The notes: generated by a model from the letters alone, not told the origin. DNA of 64,000 nt from Acidimicrobiaceae bacterium (GCA_003132305.1 PKXJ01000021.1:1-64000), one strand, 5' to 3'; counted from the first letter of the stretch, positions 14,990 to 25,631 are shown. Numbers and translations: made by a program.

Positions 14990-17458
14990 ATGAACCGCCC
15001 ATTTGACGTCACGGCCGTTGAGGAGAAGTGGCAGGCGCGCTGGCTCGACGAGGGCACCTACGAGGTCGATAACGACGATCCTCGCGAGCGCTACTACGCG
15101 CTGTGTATGTATCCCTACCCTTCGGGCGCCGCCCACCAGGGACACGTCCGCAACTACGTCTTTGGCGACCTCGTCGTGCGCTACCAGACCATGCTCGGTA
15201 AAGCCGTCCTTTCGCCCTACGGTTTCGACTCCTTTGGCCTCCCGGCCGAGAACGCCGCCATCAAGGCCGGCGCTCACCCGCGGCTCTACACCGAAGCGCG
15301 CATGCACGAACTCAAGACCTCGGTGCGACGACTCGGGGCGGTCTACGACTGGCGCCGCGAGGTCTACAGCCACGACCCCGAGTTCATGAAGTGGTCCCAG
15401 ACAATATTCCTGGCGTTCTTAAAACGAGGGCTCGCGTACCGAGCGGAAGCCCAGGTCAACTGGTGCCCGGGCTGTATGACGGTGCTCGCGAACGAGCAGG
15501 TACTGCCCGACGGGACCTGCGAACGATCGGGCGACCTCGTCGTGCGCCGGACCCTCGAACAGTGGTTCTTCAAGATCACTGAGTACGCCGAGGAGTTACT
15601 CGACAGCCTCGGACCGCTCGAGTGGCCCGAACGCGTGAAGGCCATGCAGCGCAACTGGATAGGTCGAAGTGAAGGCGTCGAGTTCGACCTGCCCTTGGCC
15701 TACGACTCCTCGAAGGTACTTCGGGTCTTTACGACGCGTCCCGACACGGGTTTTGGTGTCACCTACGCCGTCGTCGCGCCCGAGCATCCGCTCCTCGACA
15801 CGCTCACGACCGACGACGAGCGCGCGAGGGTCAGCGAGGTCGTCCTTCGCGCGAGCAACACCACCGAGATTGAACGCTCGACGACCTCGAGCGAGGGGAT
15901 TGGTCTCGAAAAGCGCGGTGCCTTTACCGGCAGCTTCGTGATCAACCCCTTTACCAACGAACAGCTGCCCGTCTACGTCGCGGACTACGTGCTGGGCAGC
16001 TACGGCACCGGCGCGATCATGGCCGTGCCCGGCGAGGACGAACGCGACTTCGAGTTCGCCAAGGTGCACGGTCTCAGCGTCGTTCGAACGGTGCAACCAC
16101 CGGCCAGTTTTGACGGCGACGCGTACACCGGTGACGGCGTGCACGTGAACTCAGGCTTCTTGGACGGTCTCGACGTCGCGAACGCCAAAACGAAGGCGGC
16201 GGAGTTCTTAGAGGCGAACGCCCACGGTGTTCGTAAGGTCAACTACCGCCTGCGCGACTGGCTCGTTTCTCGCCAGCGTTTCTGGGGTTGCCCGATTCCC
16301 GTGGTGTACTGCGACGATCACGGTATCGTGCCGGTCCCGGAAGATCAGTTGCCGGTGCTCGCGCCCGACGACGTCGTCATTGACAAAACCGGACAGTCAC
16401 CGCTCGCCACCCACGAGGGTTTTCTCAACACGACCTGTCCGATCTGTGGTAAACCGGCGCGCCGCGAGACTGACACCATGGACACCTTCACCGACTCCTC
16501 GTGGTACTACTTGCGCTTCACCGACCCCTTCACCCCCGGCATGGCCTTCGACCCGGTCGAGGCCGCGAAGTGGTTGCCGGTCGATCAGTACATCGGCGGG
16601 ATCGAACACGCGATTCTCCACTTGCTCTACGTTCGCTTCTACCTAAAGGCGCTCGATGACGTCGGACTCGCGCCGGGACTTCCGCGCGAGCCCTTCCAAC
16701 GACTCTTCACCCAGGGCATGATCCGTCTCTCGGGTTCGAAAATGTCCAAGTCCAAGGGCAATCTCATTACGCCCGAGGAGTACTACCGGACGGTCGGCGC
16801 CGACGGACTTCGACTCTTTCACCTCTTCGCGGGCGCGCCCGGTGATGACCTCGACTGGACCGATCAGACCGACGAGGTCATTGACGGTTGTCGACGCTTT
16901 ATCGACCGGTTCTACCGGTTGTGGCACTACCACGACGTGAACTTTCACGACGTCGCCGACGAGACCGACTACTCGGTACGTCAAGCGACCCATCGCACCA
17001 TCGCGCGCGTGACCAACGATCTCAATCGTTGGAGTTACAACACCGCGGTCGCGGCGATCATGGAGCTCTACAACACCGCGTCGAAGGTGGCGCGCAGTGC
17101 CGAGGGCATCGAACGATCGACGCTGAACGAAGCGCTCGACACGCTGGCGACGTTGCTCGCGCCCATGACGCCGCACGTCACCGCCGAACTGTGGGAGGAG
17201 CGCTACCCCGATCGCCCCAGCGTGCACCTCTTGCCGTGGCCGGTAGCTGATCCGGTGCTGGTTGCGGAAGCGACCGTGACCATGGTCGTAGAGATCAATG
17301 GGAAAGTGAAGTCGCGCCTGAGCGTCGTGCCCACGATTAGCGAAGCCGACGCCACCGCGGCGGCCCTCGCTGACGCCGACGTCGTGGCGGCTCTCAAGGG
17401 TGCCACGCCCTCGCGCGTTATTTCTCGTCCACCGCGACTGGTGAACATCGTTCTCTGA
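14990..17458 (+). CDS. leuS: Leucyl-tRNA synthetase
   Basis: An 822-residue class I aminoacyl-tRNA synthetase that charges tRNA-Leu. The HIGH-equivalent signature ([16 protein letters not shown], about 41-56), a zinc-type insert with CPGC, the CP1 editing domain (about 220-400), the KMSKS loop ([10 protein letters not shown] near 583-592) and the anticodon-binding C-terminal domain are all present. The length fits bacterial LeuRS. The start lacks a Shine-Dalgarno site but sits 6 bases after a -10 element, indicating a leaderless mRNA. The stop overlaps the next gene (TGATG), so the YgjP-like gene is co-transcribed. Confidence 0.98.
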   Translation: MNRPFDVTAVEEKWQARWLDEGTYEVDNDDPRERYYALCMYPYPSGAAHQGHVRNYVFGDLVVRYQTMLGKAVLSPYGFDSFGLPAENAAIKAGAHPRLYTEARMHELKTSVRRLGAVYDWRREVYSHDPEFMKWSQTIFLAFLKRGLAYRAEAQVNWCPGCMTVLANEQVLPDGTCERSGDLVVRRTLEQWFFKITEYAEELLDSLGPLEWPERVKAMQRNWIGRSEGVEFDLPLAYDSSKVLRVFTTRPDTGFGVTYAVVAPEHPLLDTLTTDDERARVSEVVLRASNTTEIERSTTSSEGIGLEKRGAFTGSFVINPFTNEQLPVYVADYVLGSYGTGAIMAVPGEDERDFEFAKVHGLSVVRTVQPPASFDGDAYTGDGVHVNSGFLDGLDVANAKTKAAEFLEANAHGVRKVNYRLRDWLVSRQRFWGCPIPVVYCDDHGIVPVPEDQLPVLAPDDVVIDKTGQSPLATHEGFLNTTCPICGKPARRETDTMDTFTDSSWYYLRFTDPFTPGMAFDPVEAAKWLPVDQYIGGIEHAILHLLYVRFYLKALDDVGLAPGLPREPFQRLFTQGMIRLSGSKMSKSKGNLITPEEYYRTVGADGLRLFHLFAGAPGDDLDWTDQTDEVIDGCRRFIDRFYRLWHYHDVNFHDVADETDYSVRQATHRTIARVTNDLNRWSYNTAVAAIMELYNTASKVARSAEGIERSTLNEALDTLATLLAPMTPHVTAELWEERYPDRPSVHLLPWPVADPVLVAEATVTMVVEINGKVKSRLSVVPTISEADATAAALADADVVAALKGATPSRVISRPPRLVNIVL

Positions 17459-18057
17459 TGGCTCACACTTCGTCATCGACCCCCGAAACCCAGGTCACGA
17501 TTGAGCCGCCCCAGTTCAATCGACCCGAAGTGGAGATTCGTGCGTCGTCGAAGAGAAAGAAGACGGGCACCGCGCACTGGTCGGGGAGTCGCATCGTCGT
17601 GCAGATTCCCGCGCGGGTCCGCGGTCGTGAACGCCGAGCCTTCGTCGATGAACTCGTCGAGCGCCTTCTCACGCAGCGACCGCAGAACGCCGCGGGCGAC
17701 TTGGCGCTCGAGGAGCGTGCCCAGGTTCTCGCCGAGCGCTACAACGACGCGGTGATGCCGGCGTCGGTTCGTTGGGTCAACAACCAGCAAGCGCGCTGGG
17801 CGTCGTGTTCGCCGGCGTCACGCGAGATCCGTGTCTCGAGTCGACTTCGCCAGTGTCCCGAGTGGGTCATTGACGCCGTGCTCGTGCACGAACTCGCCCA
17901 TCTCCAAGAAGCCGATCACTCCGTCAAATTCTACGAAATCGCTAATCGCCATCCCCGTCAAAACGACAGCGAGCTCTACCTCGACGGCTACGCGCTCGGA
18001 CTTGGTCTACGCATCGAAGAAGGCGACGTCGACGTCGCCACCAGCGAGTTTCGTTAG
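17458..18057 (+). CDS. YgjP-like metallopeptidase-domain protein
   Basis: A 199-residue protein with the YgjP/SprT-type zinc metallopeptidase motif HELAHLQEADH at about 143-153 and the preceding RWASCSPASREIRVSSRLRQ strand region. The N-terminal 60 residues are polar and basic. Family members are predicted metal-dependent hydrolases of unknown substrate. It is translationally coupled to leuS (TGATG) and converges on the PAC2 gene with a 4-bp overlap of the stop regions. Confidence 0.85.
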   Translation: MAHTSSSTPETQVTIEPPQFNRPEVEIRASSKRKKTGTAHWSGSRIVVQIPARVRGRERRAFVDELVERLLTQRPQNAAGDLALEERAQVLAERYNDAVMPASVRWVNNQQARWASCSPASREIRVSSRLRQCPEWVIDAVLVHELAHLQEADHSVKFYEIANRHPRQNDSELYLDGYALGLGLRIEEGDVDVATSEFR

Positions 18058-18935
18058 TTCGCTTCGCCGCGCAGAAAACGCTCGAGTTCGGCCGCGAGTT
18101 CCTCGCCACTGGGCAGTTCCTCTCCGAGTGAAGTGCCCTCACTCTCGTCGGCCGCGGCTTCGAGTCGCTCGACCATGGAGGAGTGTTCGGGGTTGTTGGT
18201 GACGAGTTCGTCAACGCGCTGACGCGCTTCTTCGGCGGCGGCACGAAGATTGCCCGCGTCGAGCGTGAGTCCAGATACTCGCGCGAGACCGTCAATGAGT
18301 GCCGCGGAGCCTTGCGGATACGGCATCGAGGCCACGTAGTGAGGAACGCGCGCCCACAGTGTCATGACGTCCATGTCCACTTCAGCAAAACCCAACTCGA
18401 GCGCCGTGCCGATGCCGGCGGGCACCTCGAGTTCGCCGGTGACCGATCCGACGAGCGTTAGGAGATGCGCGCTGGGCGCCGGCGCCGTGCCGATAACGCG
18501 TACCGGGCGCGTGTGGGGCGTGGGGGCGGGAAAGGCGCCGAGACCAACGACGAGTCGCACGTCAAAGCGCCCGGCGGCGTCGGTGACGACGTCGACGAAG
18601 TCGCTCCAGTGAAAGTCGGGCTCGGGTCCGACGAGAAAGAGCACGTCCGCGCCGTCACCGTCGCGGCCGTAACGCAGTTGAATCTCGGGCCAGGTCAGCT
18701 CGGTCGTGATGCCGTCGACGATGCGCGCGAGCGGGCGGCGGGCGCGCTGATCGATGAAGTACTCGGTGTCGAACGTGGCGAGAACCTCAGTAGGGATGGT
18801 TTCGAGCAGCGTCGCGACGGCGGTGCTGGCGGCAATACCCGCGTCGATCCAGCCCTCAAGGCCAATCACGAGGACGGGCTCGCTGAGTTCCGGGTCGGCG
18901 AGAAAAATTATCCGGTCGTAAATTTCTTCATCCAT
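18054..18935 (-). CDS. PAC2 family protein
   Basis: A 293-residue protein of the PAC2 (proteasome assembly chaperone) family, common in actinobacteria: EPVLVIGLEGWIDAGIAAST at about 19-38, a LFLVGPEPDFHW strand, VVGLGAFPAPTPHTRPVRV and GTALELGFAEVDMDVMTLWA. The acidic C-terminal tail is predicted helical. It is the second gene of an operon: its ATG overlaps the stop of the phosphotransferase gene by one base (TGATG), with GGAG upstream. The molecular role in bacteria is unsettled. Confidence 0.9.
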   Translation of the reverse strand: MDEEIYDRIIFLADPELSEPVLVIGLEGWIDAGIAASTAVATLLETIPTEVLATFDTEYFIDQRARRPLARIVDGITTELTWPEIQLRYGRDGDGADVLFLVGPEPDFHWSDFVDVVTDAAGRFDVRLVVGLGAFPAPTPHTRPVRVIGTAPAPSAHLLTLVGSVTGELEVPAGIGTALELGFAEVDMDVMTLWARVPHYVASMPYPQGSAALIDGLARVSGLTLDAGNLRAAAEEARQRVDELVTNNPEHSSMVERLEAAADESEGTSLGEELPSGEELAAELERFLRGEAN

Positions 18936-19969
18936 CAGTTCTCCAAAGTCTGCTTCGCCGTCTCGGCGAGCATGGCGATATGTGCCGGAAATTCTTCAAC
19001 GCTGCCCTGATCTCCTGCCGTGGCGCCCGCGCGATACCTCGCGAAGACCCCTTGAAGAATGCAGGCCAACTTCCAATAACCAAATGCTTGATAGTAGGCG
19101 ACGTGGCTGACGTCGAGACTCGTGTGACGGGCGTAGGCGTTCAGTACCTGGTCACGCGTCGCGAAGCCCGGAGCAGTCGTCGGCGCCGCGCCAAGTAGGG
19201 CCGTGGTCGTGTCGCCCGGCTCGGACCAGTAACAAAGGAGAACCCCCAGATCGGCCATCGGATCACCGAGGGTACAGATCTCCCAGTCGAGAATCGCCCG
19301 GACTTTGCCCTCGTGGTCCAGCACCGTGTTGTCGAGGCGATAGTCGCCGTGAACGACGGTGACGCGTTGTTGGACGGGGATAGAGCGCGCCAGTTCGTCG
19401 CCGACCTCTTCAATCACCGTCTCGTGATCGACGCCTTCGACCTTCATTTGCTCGAACTGGCCGCGCCAACGGCGGAGTTGGCGCTCGATGTAGCCGTCGT
19501 GACGGGCGAGGTCGCCCAGACCGGCCCGGTCGACGTCGACGTCGTGGAGTTGGGCCAAGGTCGCGGCCAAATTGTCACCAATCGCTGAGCGGGTAGCGAC
19601 GTCGAACGAGGACTCGGCCTGGGCGCGGTCGCGCAGTATGGCGCCGTCGACGAACTCCATGACGTAGAAGGGTCGTTCGTTGACTTCCGGGTCGACGCAG
19701 AGTCCGAGCGGCTTCGCGACGGGTATACCTAGCGGGAAGAGGGCCTCAATAATCGTGTGCTCGCGCACCATGTCGTGGGCCGTGGGCAGCACGTGACTGG
19801 TGGGCGGGCGACGTAGGGCGTAGGTGCTGCCAACGGCGTCAGTGACGCGAAACGTGAGATTAGATCGTCCTCCGGCGATGAGTTCAAAGTCGAGGGGGGC
19901 GACCGCGTCGAGGTGTTCCACCATCCACGCCGTGACGTTGGCCTCGTTAACGCCCGTCACCATCTCCAT
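18935..19969 (-). CDS. Aminoglycoside phosphotransferase-like (APH/ACAD10-type) kinase
   Basis: A protein of about 344 residues in the APH fold family. N-terminal substrate/ATP motifs are FELIAGGRSNLTFRV and YALRRPP; the catalytic loop is VVHGDYRLDNTVLD with IDWE as the metal-binding aspartate (AILDWEICTLGDPMADLG). The pattern matches the phosphotransferase domain related to ACAD10 or FadE36-type kinases rather than antibiotic resistance enzymes. The longer upstream frame would overlap the divergent thioredoxin gene, so I place the start at 19969 (MEMVTG), with 19963 as an alternative. Coupled to the PAC2 gene. Confidence 0.85.
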   Translation of the reverse strand: MEMVTGVNEANVTAWMVEHLDAVAPLDFELIAGGRSNLTFRVTDAVGSTYALRRPPTSHVLPTAHDMVREHTIIEALFPLGIPVAKPLGLCVDPEVNERPFYVMEFVDGAILRDRAQAESSFDVATRSAIGDNLAATLAQLHDVDVDRAGLGDLARHDGYIERQLRRWRGQFEQMKVEGVDHETVIEEVGDELARSIPVQQRVTVVHGDYRLDNTVLDHEGKVRAILDWEICTLGDPMADLGVLLCYWSEPGDTTTALLGAAPTTAPGFATRDQVLNAYARHTSLDVSHVAYYQAFGYWKLACILQGVFARYRAGATAGDQGSVEEFPAHIAMLAETAKQTLEN

Positions 19970-20023
19970 AGTCGCTGAGGCTAACAGCGCTTGGCGACCC
20001 CTCCTTCGAAGCGCGGCGACCGT

Positions 20024-20029
20024 TAGGCT
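20024..20029 (+). promoter_or_regulatory. Thioredoxin-operon -10 element, leaderless layout
   Basis: TAGGCT ends 7 bases before the GTG at 20037. No Shine-Dalgarno site is present. Confidence 0.5.
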
Positions 20030-20036
20030 AAAGCGC

Positions 20037-20741
20037 GTGAAAGATGTCTCCGACGCCACGTTCGCTACCGACGTCATTGAGCGCTCGAAGAGCGTGCCGG
20101 TCGTGGTCGACCTCTGGGCGTCGTGGTGCGGCCCGTGCCGAACACTCGGTCCGATACTGGAAAGAGTCATTGACGAGACCAGTGGCGCGGTGGAACTCGC
20201 CAAGGTCGACGTCGACGCGAACCCTGAGATCGCCCAGGCTTTCCAAGCCCAGTCGATACCCGCGGTCTTCGCCATTAAGGACGGTCAAATAGTCGACACG
20301 TTCGTGGGCGCCCTGCCCGAGGCGGCCGTGCGCGAGTTCGTGGATCGTCTCGCGCCGAGCGCGTCGAAGGTCGATCAACTGATGGATGCCGGCGACGAAA
20401 CGTCAATTCGTGAAGCGTTGGCGATGGATCCGACCAACGTCGAAGCGGCGGTGGCGCTGGGAGATTTCCTGCGTCAAGACGATCGACTGGACGAGGCCGA
20501 GACCGTACTCACGCCCTTTGCCAACGTGCTCGCCGCGAAGACGGTGCTGGCTCGGATTCGTCTGCAACGAAGCGGTGTTCGCCTTGACGGAGATCTTGAT
20601 CTCACGCTCGAGCACCTTCTCGAACAGTCAGCGACCAACGAAGCGTCCAAGGTCCAACTACTCGAAGTGCTGGACGCCCTCGGCCCCGACGATCCACGTT
20701 ACGTCTCATTTCGGCGCCGGCTCGCGAGTCGCCTCTACTAG
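20037..20741 (+). CDS. Thioredoxin-domain protein with TPR-like C-terminus (CnoX/YbbN-like)
   Basis: A protein of about 234 residues. The thioredoxin fold covers about 1-105 with the redox motif WASWCGPCR; the cis-Pro is in QSIPAVFAI. The remaining 125 residues are helical and TPR-like (AMDPTNVEAAVALGDFLRQD, DEAETVL), as in YbbN/CnoX chaperedoxins, which hold oxidised client proteins. The GTG at 20037 fits the leaderless promoter; longer frames would overlap the divergent kinase gene. It overlaps the downstream folP2-like GTG start by one base. First gene of the trx-folP2-holA operon. Confidence 0.88.
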   Translation: MKDVSDATFATDVIERSKSVPVVVDLWASWCGPCRTLGPILERVIDETSGAVELAKVDVDANPEIAQAFQAQSIPAVFAIKDGQIVDTFVGALPEAAVREFVDRLAPSASKVDQLMDAGDETSIREALAMDPTNVEAAVALGDFLRQDDRLDEAETVLTPFANVLAAKTVLARIRLQRSGVRLDGDLDLTLEHLLEQSATNEASKVQLLEVLDALGPDDPRYVSFRRRLASRLY

Positions 20742-21601
20742 TGCCGGTCTACCGGCCCGCGCGGCCGTTGGTTCTCGCCCTCGGGACTCGTCGCGTGGAC
20801 GTGAGCACGCGCGCGCTCGTGATGGGCATCTTGAATCGCACGAAGGACTCGTTCTACGAGCCGACGGCTACCTACGACCTCGACGAGTTCTATCGTCGCG
20901 CCGAGCAACTCGTCGGCGATGGCGCCGATCTACTGGACGTCGGCGGCGTGAAGGCCGGCCCGGGCGAAGAAGTGAGCGAACAAGAAGAGCTCGATCGCGT
21001 GGTGCCGGTGATTGGCGAACTCGCGAAGCGCTTTGGCCTTCCTCTCTCCGTGGACACGTGGCGCGCTTCCGTCGCCAAGGCCAGCTTCGAGGCCGGGGCC
21101 TGCGTGGGCAACGACATCAGTGGATTCTCTGACCCGGAGTACCTTTCGGTCGCGGCGAAAGCGAAGGCGACCGTCGTGGCGACGCACATTCGACTTCGCC
21201 CCCGGGTCGCTGATCCAACGCCGCACTACGACGACGTCACGACCGCCGTGACGGAGTTTCTCCTCGAGCGCCGTCGTTGGTCCCGGGAAGCCGGACTGAG
21301 CGACGAACAGATCGTGCTGGACGCGGGACTCGACCTCGGTAAAACCGCCGCGCACTCCCTCGAGCTCCTTCGCCACTCGGACCGACTCGCCGCTCTAGGC
21401 TCGCCCCTACTTCTGTCGGCGTCGAACAAGACCTTTCTCGGCGTCCTCTTCGAACTCGGGGTCACCCATCGCCGCGAGGCCTCGCTCGCGGCGACGGCCG
21501 TCGGCGTCACACTGGGTTGTCGTATCGTTCGGGTTCATGACGTGGCCGGAACCGTTCGAGTGCGCGACGTTCTCGCGCGACTCTTGGAGGTGGCGACGTG
21601 A
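20741..21601 (+). CDS. Dihydropteroate synthase paralogue (FolP2-like)
   Basis: A 286-residue TIM-barrel protein of the pterin-binding family. MGILNRTKDSFYE at about 28-40 replaces the MGVLNVTPDSFSD of classical DHPS. LDVGGVKAGPGEE replaces the GGESTRPGA loop. LSASNKTFLG replaces SRKSF. VDTW, NDISG and RVHDVAGTVRV are still recognisable. These changes match the actinobacterial FolP2 type, which in mycobacteria is not thought to supply DHPS activity (established for the family as I recall). The true reaction is unclear. Coupled by overlaps to the thioredoxin-like and holA genes. Confidence 0.85.
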   Translation: MPVYRPARPLVLALGTRRVDVSTRALVMGILNRTKDSFYEPTATYDLDEFYRRAEQLVGDGADLLDVGGVKAGPGEEVSEQEELDRVVPVIGELAKRFGLPLSVDTWRASVAKASFEAGACVGNDISGFSDPEYLSVAAKAKATVVATHIRLRPRVADPTPHYDDVTTAVTEFLLERRRWSREAGLSDEQIVLDAGLDLGKTAAHSLELLRHSDRLAALGSPLLLSASNKTFLGVLFELGVTHRREASLAATAVGVTLGCRIVRVHDVAGTVRVRDVLARLLEVAT

Positions 21602-22614
21602 GTAGCGCCAGCGTCTGCGTCGTCGGCACGGACGCGACGATGGTCTACGACGCCGTGCACAACGTTGTCGCGAACGCCCTCGGTGATCTCGACCCGTCCT
21701 TTGCGTTACAGGACTTCACCGCGAAGGATGTGACGCTGAGCCTGGGCGAGTCCACGCTCCCTCGCGTGATGGAAGCGCTCAACACGCCGCCCTTTTTGGT
21801 GGAACGTCGCGTCGTCGTGGTGCGCGACGCGCAGTTGTTGATCGCCGACGAAGTGGCCCAACTCGCCGAGTGGATGGATTCGCCCGCGCCCGGAACGATT
21901 CTGATTCTGGCCGTCGTCGGCGCTAAGTCCCATCGCCTCGTGAAGGTCGCCGGCGAGGTCGTCGAAGTCAACGTCGGCTCGCGCGTCGCCGATCGGGTGG
22001 CCTTCGTGAAGGCGAAGATGGACGAGTACGACGTCGTCATCGACCACCCGACCGCGCAACGTGTCGCCGAGCAGGTGGGCGACGACGTGGCGAGAGTCGA
22101 TGCCTTAGCGCGCACCCTGCAGTCGATCTACGGCACGGCGCCGTTGGTCTTCGCTCGACTCGAGCCCTACCTCGGTGACGCCGGGGACGTCCCGGTCTGG
22201 GATCTCACCGACGCCATTGACGCCGGTGACGCGACCAAGGCCATCATGGTCGCGCGACGAATGCTGGAATCGAGACGAAGAGCGGGACTGCAGATCGTGT
22301 CGATGTTGCAACGTCACTACCTCAACATTGCGCGCCTCGAGGGCAGTCCCGCGAGGTCCAAGGAAGAGGCCGCGACGATACTTGGCATCAACGCCTTTCC
22401 CGCGGGCAAGGCGTTGCAACTGGCCGAACGCCTCGGCGCGCCGCGCCTCACGACGGCCGTGCATTGGATCACCGAGGCCGATCTCGCGCTGAAGGGCGGC
22501 GTCAGCTACGGCGGCAAGGATCTCGAGAGTGATCTGGACGTGACCGAACTGACGGTTATTGAGATTCTGGTTGCGCGACTCGCGCGACTGAACTACGGCG
22601 CCCGAAGGCGCTAA
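21598..22614 (+). CDS. holA: DNA polymerase III delta subunit
   Basis: A 338-residue HolA/clamp-loader delta subunit. The AAA+ fold without a functional P-loop runs over about 1-210 (FLVERRVVVVRDAQLL, the LILAVVG strand, then RVDALARTLQSIYG), followed by the helical collar domain (VWDLTDAIDAGDATKAIMVA, then AGLQIVSMLQRHYLNIARLE). It opens the beta clamp for loading. The start overlaps the folP2-like stop by 4 bp (GTGA). It converges on rpsT, a common neighbour of holA. Confidence 0.92.
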   Translation: MSSASVCVVGTDATMVYDAVHNVVANALGDLDPSFALQDFTAKDVTLSLGESTLPRVMEALNTPPFLVERRVVVVRDAQLLIADEVAQLAEWMDSPAPGTILILAVVGAKSHRLVKVAGEVVEVNVGSRVADRVAFVKAKMDEYDVVIDHPTAQRVAEQVGDDVARVDALARTLQSIYGTAPLVFARLEPYLGDAGDVPVWDLTDAIDAGDATKAIMVARRMLESRRRAGLQIVSMLQRHYLNIARLEGSPARSKEEAATILGINAFPAGKALQLAERLGAPRLTTAVHWITEADLALKGGVSYGGKDLESDLDVTELTVIEILVARLARLNYGARRR

Positions 22615-22627
22615 CGGCGAGGGCGCC

Positions 22628-22891
22628 TTAGGCTTCGTTGCGAATCGCGTTGATGCGCTTCATCAGGCCGCTCTTCTTGTTGGCGGCCTGATTCTTGTGG
22701 ATGACCTTCTTAGAAGCCGCCATATCGATTCGCTTGACCGCGATTCGCAGCATGCTCTCTTCGTCCTCACTGCCCACGGCCGCGACCGCGTTCTTGGTAC
22801 GGGTGCGCAGTTCGGACTTGACGCCCTTGTTGCGCTCGCGAGCGATCACGTTCTGCTTATTTCGCTTAATTTGGCTCTTAATATTGGCCAC
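22628..22891 (-). CDS. rpsT: 30S ribosomal protein S20
   Basis: An 87-residue, highly basic S20: [20 protein letters not shown] at the N-terminus and [20 protein letters not shown] at the C-terminus. I place the start at the GTG at 22891, which has GAGG 8 bases upstream and gives the usual N-terminus; the longer frame adds a non-family extension. S20 binds 16S rRNA early in 30S assembly. Divergent from lepA with a 115-bp shared intergenic region. Confidence 0.95.
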   Translation of the reverse strand: MANIKSQIKRNKQNVIARERNKGVKSELRTRTKNAVAAVGSEDEESMLRIAVKRIDMAASKKVIHKNQAANKKSGLMKRINAIRNEA

Positions 22892-23006
22892 GACGACAAC
22901 CTCGTTCTCAGTGCGCGACAACTCTGCGCGCGGGCCTATCGATGCTAGCAGAGGGCGCGAGAAACCTTCCACCTCGAGGATTTTCACGGCGTGCCGGTAG
23001 CCTTGA

Positions 23007-24818
23007 GTGACCGTGGCAACTTCCTCTTCATCCGTCGATTCCAGCAAAATCCGCAATCTCAGCATCATCGCGCACATCGACCACGGTAAGTCGACGCTGT
23101 CGGATCGAATCTTGGAGATGACCGGCGCCGTTGAACCGAGACTCATGCGCGCGCAGTACCTCGACTCGATGGACATCGAACGCGAGCGCGGCATCACCAT
23201 CAAGGCCCAAAACGTTCGCGTGAACTTCAAGGGATACCTCATTCAACTGATTGACACGCCCGGCCACGTGGACTTTGGCTACGAGGTCTCTCGCTCGCTC
23301 GCGGCCTGCGAAGGGGCCGTCTTGCTGGTGGACGCCAGCCAGGGAATCCAGGCCCAGACGCTCGCGACCTGTTATCAGGCGCTCGAACACAACCTTGAGA
23401 TCGTGGCCGTGCTCAACAAGATTGACCTACCAGCGGCGGACCCCGAGCGCTGCAAGGAAGAGCTTGAACGCGTGCTCGGCCTTCCCAGGGACGAGATTCT
23501 CTCCATCTCCGCCAAGACCGGCCAGGGCGTCAGTGAACTCCTGGACGCCGTCATCGCGCGAATTCCCGCCCCCGGTGGCGATCCGAAGGTGCCGCTGCGC
23601 GCGCTCATTTTCGACTCGTACTACGACCAGTTTCGCGGCGTGATCTCTTCGATTCGCGTCGTCGAAGGGACGCTGCACGACGAGACGAAGATTCGAATGA
23701 TGCGCGCCGGGACGAATCACGACATTGAAGAGATCGGCATGCGCACCCCCGACATGATCAAGGTCAAGCAACTGGGGCCCGGCGAAGTCGGTTACGTCGT
23801 CGCCAGCATCAGGGACGTCAGCGGCGCGCGCTCGGGCGAAACCATCACCGAAGCCAATCGTCCGGCCACGAAGGCGCTGGAGGGCTACCTCGACCCCAAG
23901 CCCATGGTCTTTTGCGGGATCTATCCGATCGACGGCGACGATCTGGCGAACCTGCGCGACGCGCTCGACAAACTGCGCTTGAACGACGCGTCCATCACGT
24001 ACGAGCCCGAGAAGTCGCACGCGCTGGGCTTTGGTTTTCGTTGCGGCTTCTTGGGACTACTGCACATGGAGATCGTGCGCGAACGACTCGAACGCGAGTT
24101 CAACTTGGCGATCATCGCCACGGCCCCCTCGGTCGTCTATCGAGCGTTTCTCACCGACGGCACGGAGATCCTCGTCGATAATCCGGCGGATCTGCCCGAT
24201 CCGAGCCGACTCGATCACGTCGATGAGCCGATGCTCGACGTCACGATTCTGACCCCTTCGGAGTACTTAGGCTCCGTGATGGATCTCGGCCAGACCCGTC
24301 GCGGCGAGATGATGAAGATGGAGTACCTCTCGACCGAGCGCGTCGAACTTCGCTACCGCATTCCCTTAGCGGAGATCGTGATCGACTTCTTCGACGCGCT
24401 GAAGAGTCGCACCAAGGGCTACGCGTCGCTCGACTACGAGCCCGCCGGTTACGTCACCTCACAGGTGGTGCGCGTGGACCTGCTGATAAATCACGAGCCG
24501 GTGGACGCCTTTTCCACCATCGTGCACCGCTCGAACGCGGAAGTGTACGGAAGGAAGATGGCCGAACGTCTGAAGGAACTCATTCCCCGTCAGATGTTCG
24601 ACGTGCCGATTCAAGCCGCCATCGGTGGCCGGGTCATCGCGCGCCAGACCGTCAAGGCCCGTCGAAAGGACGTCCTCGCCAAGTGTTACGGCGGCGACAT
24701 CACCCGCAAGCGCAAGCTCCTCGAAAAGCAAAAGGAGGGTAAGAAGCGCATGAAGAACTTAGGGCGCGTCGAAGTGCCCCAAGAGGCCTTCGTCGCGGCA
24801 CTCAAGCTTGAGGAGTGA
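23007..24818 (+). CDS. lepA: Elongation factor 4 (LepA)
   Basis: A 603-residue translational GTPase. G1 is AHIDHGKST at about 22-30, G2 RGITIKAQ, G3 [10 protein letters not shown]4 LNKIDLP, followed by domains II, III, V and the LepA-specific C-terminal domain ([33 protein letters not shown]). It remodels stalled or mis-translocated ribosomes. GTG start; a second GTG lies at 23013. The following 24819-25106 is non-coding as far as I can tell. Confidence 0.98.
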   Translation: MTVATSSSSVDSSKIRNLSIIAHIDHGKSTLSDRILEMTGAVEPRLMRAQYLDSMDIERERGITIKAQNVRVNFKGYLIQLIDTPGHVDFGYEVSRSLAACEGAVLLVDASQGIQAQTLATCYQALEHNLEIVAVLNKIDLPAADPERCKEELERVLGLPRDEILSISAKTGQGVSELLDAVIARIPAPGGDPKVPLRALIFDSYYDQFRGVISSIRVVEGTLHDETKIRMMRAGTNHDIEEIGMRTPDMIKVKQLGPGEVGYVVASIRDVSGARSGETITEANRPATKALEGYLDPKPMVFCGIYPIDGDDLANLRDALDKLRLNDASITYEPEKSHALGFGFRCGFLGLLHMEIVRERLEREFNLAIIATAPSVVYRAFLTDGTEILVDNPADLPDPSRLDHVDEPMLDVTILTPSEYLGSVMDLGQTRRGEMMKMEYLSTERVELRYRIPLAEIVIDFFDALKSRTKGYASLDYEPAGYVTSQVVRVDLLINHEPVDAFSTIVHRSNAEVYGRKMAERLKELIPRQMFDVPIQAAIGGRVIARQTVKARRKDVLAKCYGGDITRKRKLLEKQKEGKKRMKNLGRVEVPQEAFVAALKLEE

Positions 24819-25106
24819 CCGGCGACAAGGTAGACGAACGAAGCGTGGCTTACGTGACGACGGGTGGGGCGCACGACCCGGCGGGACATTGGTTCGAGGA
24901 GTCGGGTCCTTAAAAGATCGGGGTCGAGAGGTCTCGAACGAGCTGAATAAACGTCTTCACGAGAGTTTTCGACTCGTCGGACGTCGTGATGGCGATAGTG
25001 AATGATTTGTCGATTTTGATGCAGCCGAGCGGAAACTGGCGAAGGATCCGAGTCCGAACTCTGGAGTTCTCGCGAGTCAGTGCCTGGTCTCGATCGCTGG
25101 AACGCG

Positions 25107-25625
25107 CTAGTACCCGGTCGCGCCGTCGATCATCTCGCGAAGTAGGTCGGCGTGGCCGCAGTGTCGGGCGTACTCTTCGATCATGTGGACGTAGATCCAA
25201 CGAAGATCGACCGCGCGGCCTCGCCGGGGCTTCTTCTCCACTTCGTCGAGTGAGTGGCCGGCGCTCAACTCCTTCGAGTCCTTGACGGCGTGCAGGTAGA
25301 GGTCCATGACGACTTCGAGGGCGTCGCTGTCGAGATCGTTAAAGTCCGCGTCGCGGTCACCTTCGTTCTTGTAGTACTCAATCGTTTCGTGGCCCGCGAA
25401 CGAGGTTTCGAACCAGACCTGCTCGACGAACGGCATGTGACGAACAATCCCTAAGAGTGAGAGGCGAGAGCTCGCGACGGGTCGCTCCTTTAGCTGCGCG
25501 GCGTTCAGTCCGTCGCACTTTCGTAGCAGCGTGGCGCGAAGGAAATCGAGCCAGGCGTCAAGTTGCGCCCGCTCGTCCCCGGTCGAGGGTACGTGCGGGC
25601 GTTCGGGGGCGTCGAAGGTTTCCAC
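25107..25625 (-). CDS. DinB/DUF664 family protein
   Basis: A 172-residue four-helix-bundle protein of the DinB/DUF664 type, many members of which in actinobacteria are mycothiol-dependent transferases. The metal-binding His pattern appears as GIVRHMPFVEQVWFE (about 63-77), LDEVEKK and IYVHMIEEYARHCGHADLLR (about 143-162). The start is the GTG at 25625, 6 bases after a TATTGT -10; longer frames run into the CIRCE/hrcA promoter. It is divergent from hrcA and shares its control region. Confidence 0.85.
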   Translation of the reverse strand: METFDAPERPHVPSTGDERAQLDAWLDFLRATLLRKCDGLNAAQLKERPVASSRLSLLGIVRHMPFVEQVWFETSFAGHETIEYYKNEGDRDADFNDLDSDALEVVMDLYLHAVKDSKELSAGHSLDEVEKKPRRGRAVDLRWIYVHMIEEYARHCGHADLLREMIDGATGY

Positions 25626-25631
25626 GGGCCC

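Noticed and set aside
16643-17476. A 277-residue frame antisense to leuS
   Set aside because: Overlaps the conserved catalytic and anticodon-binding parts of leuS; low-complexity Arg/His/Gly composition.
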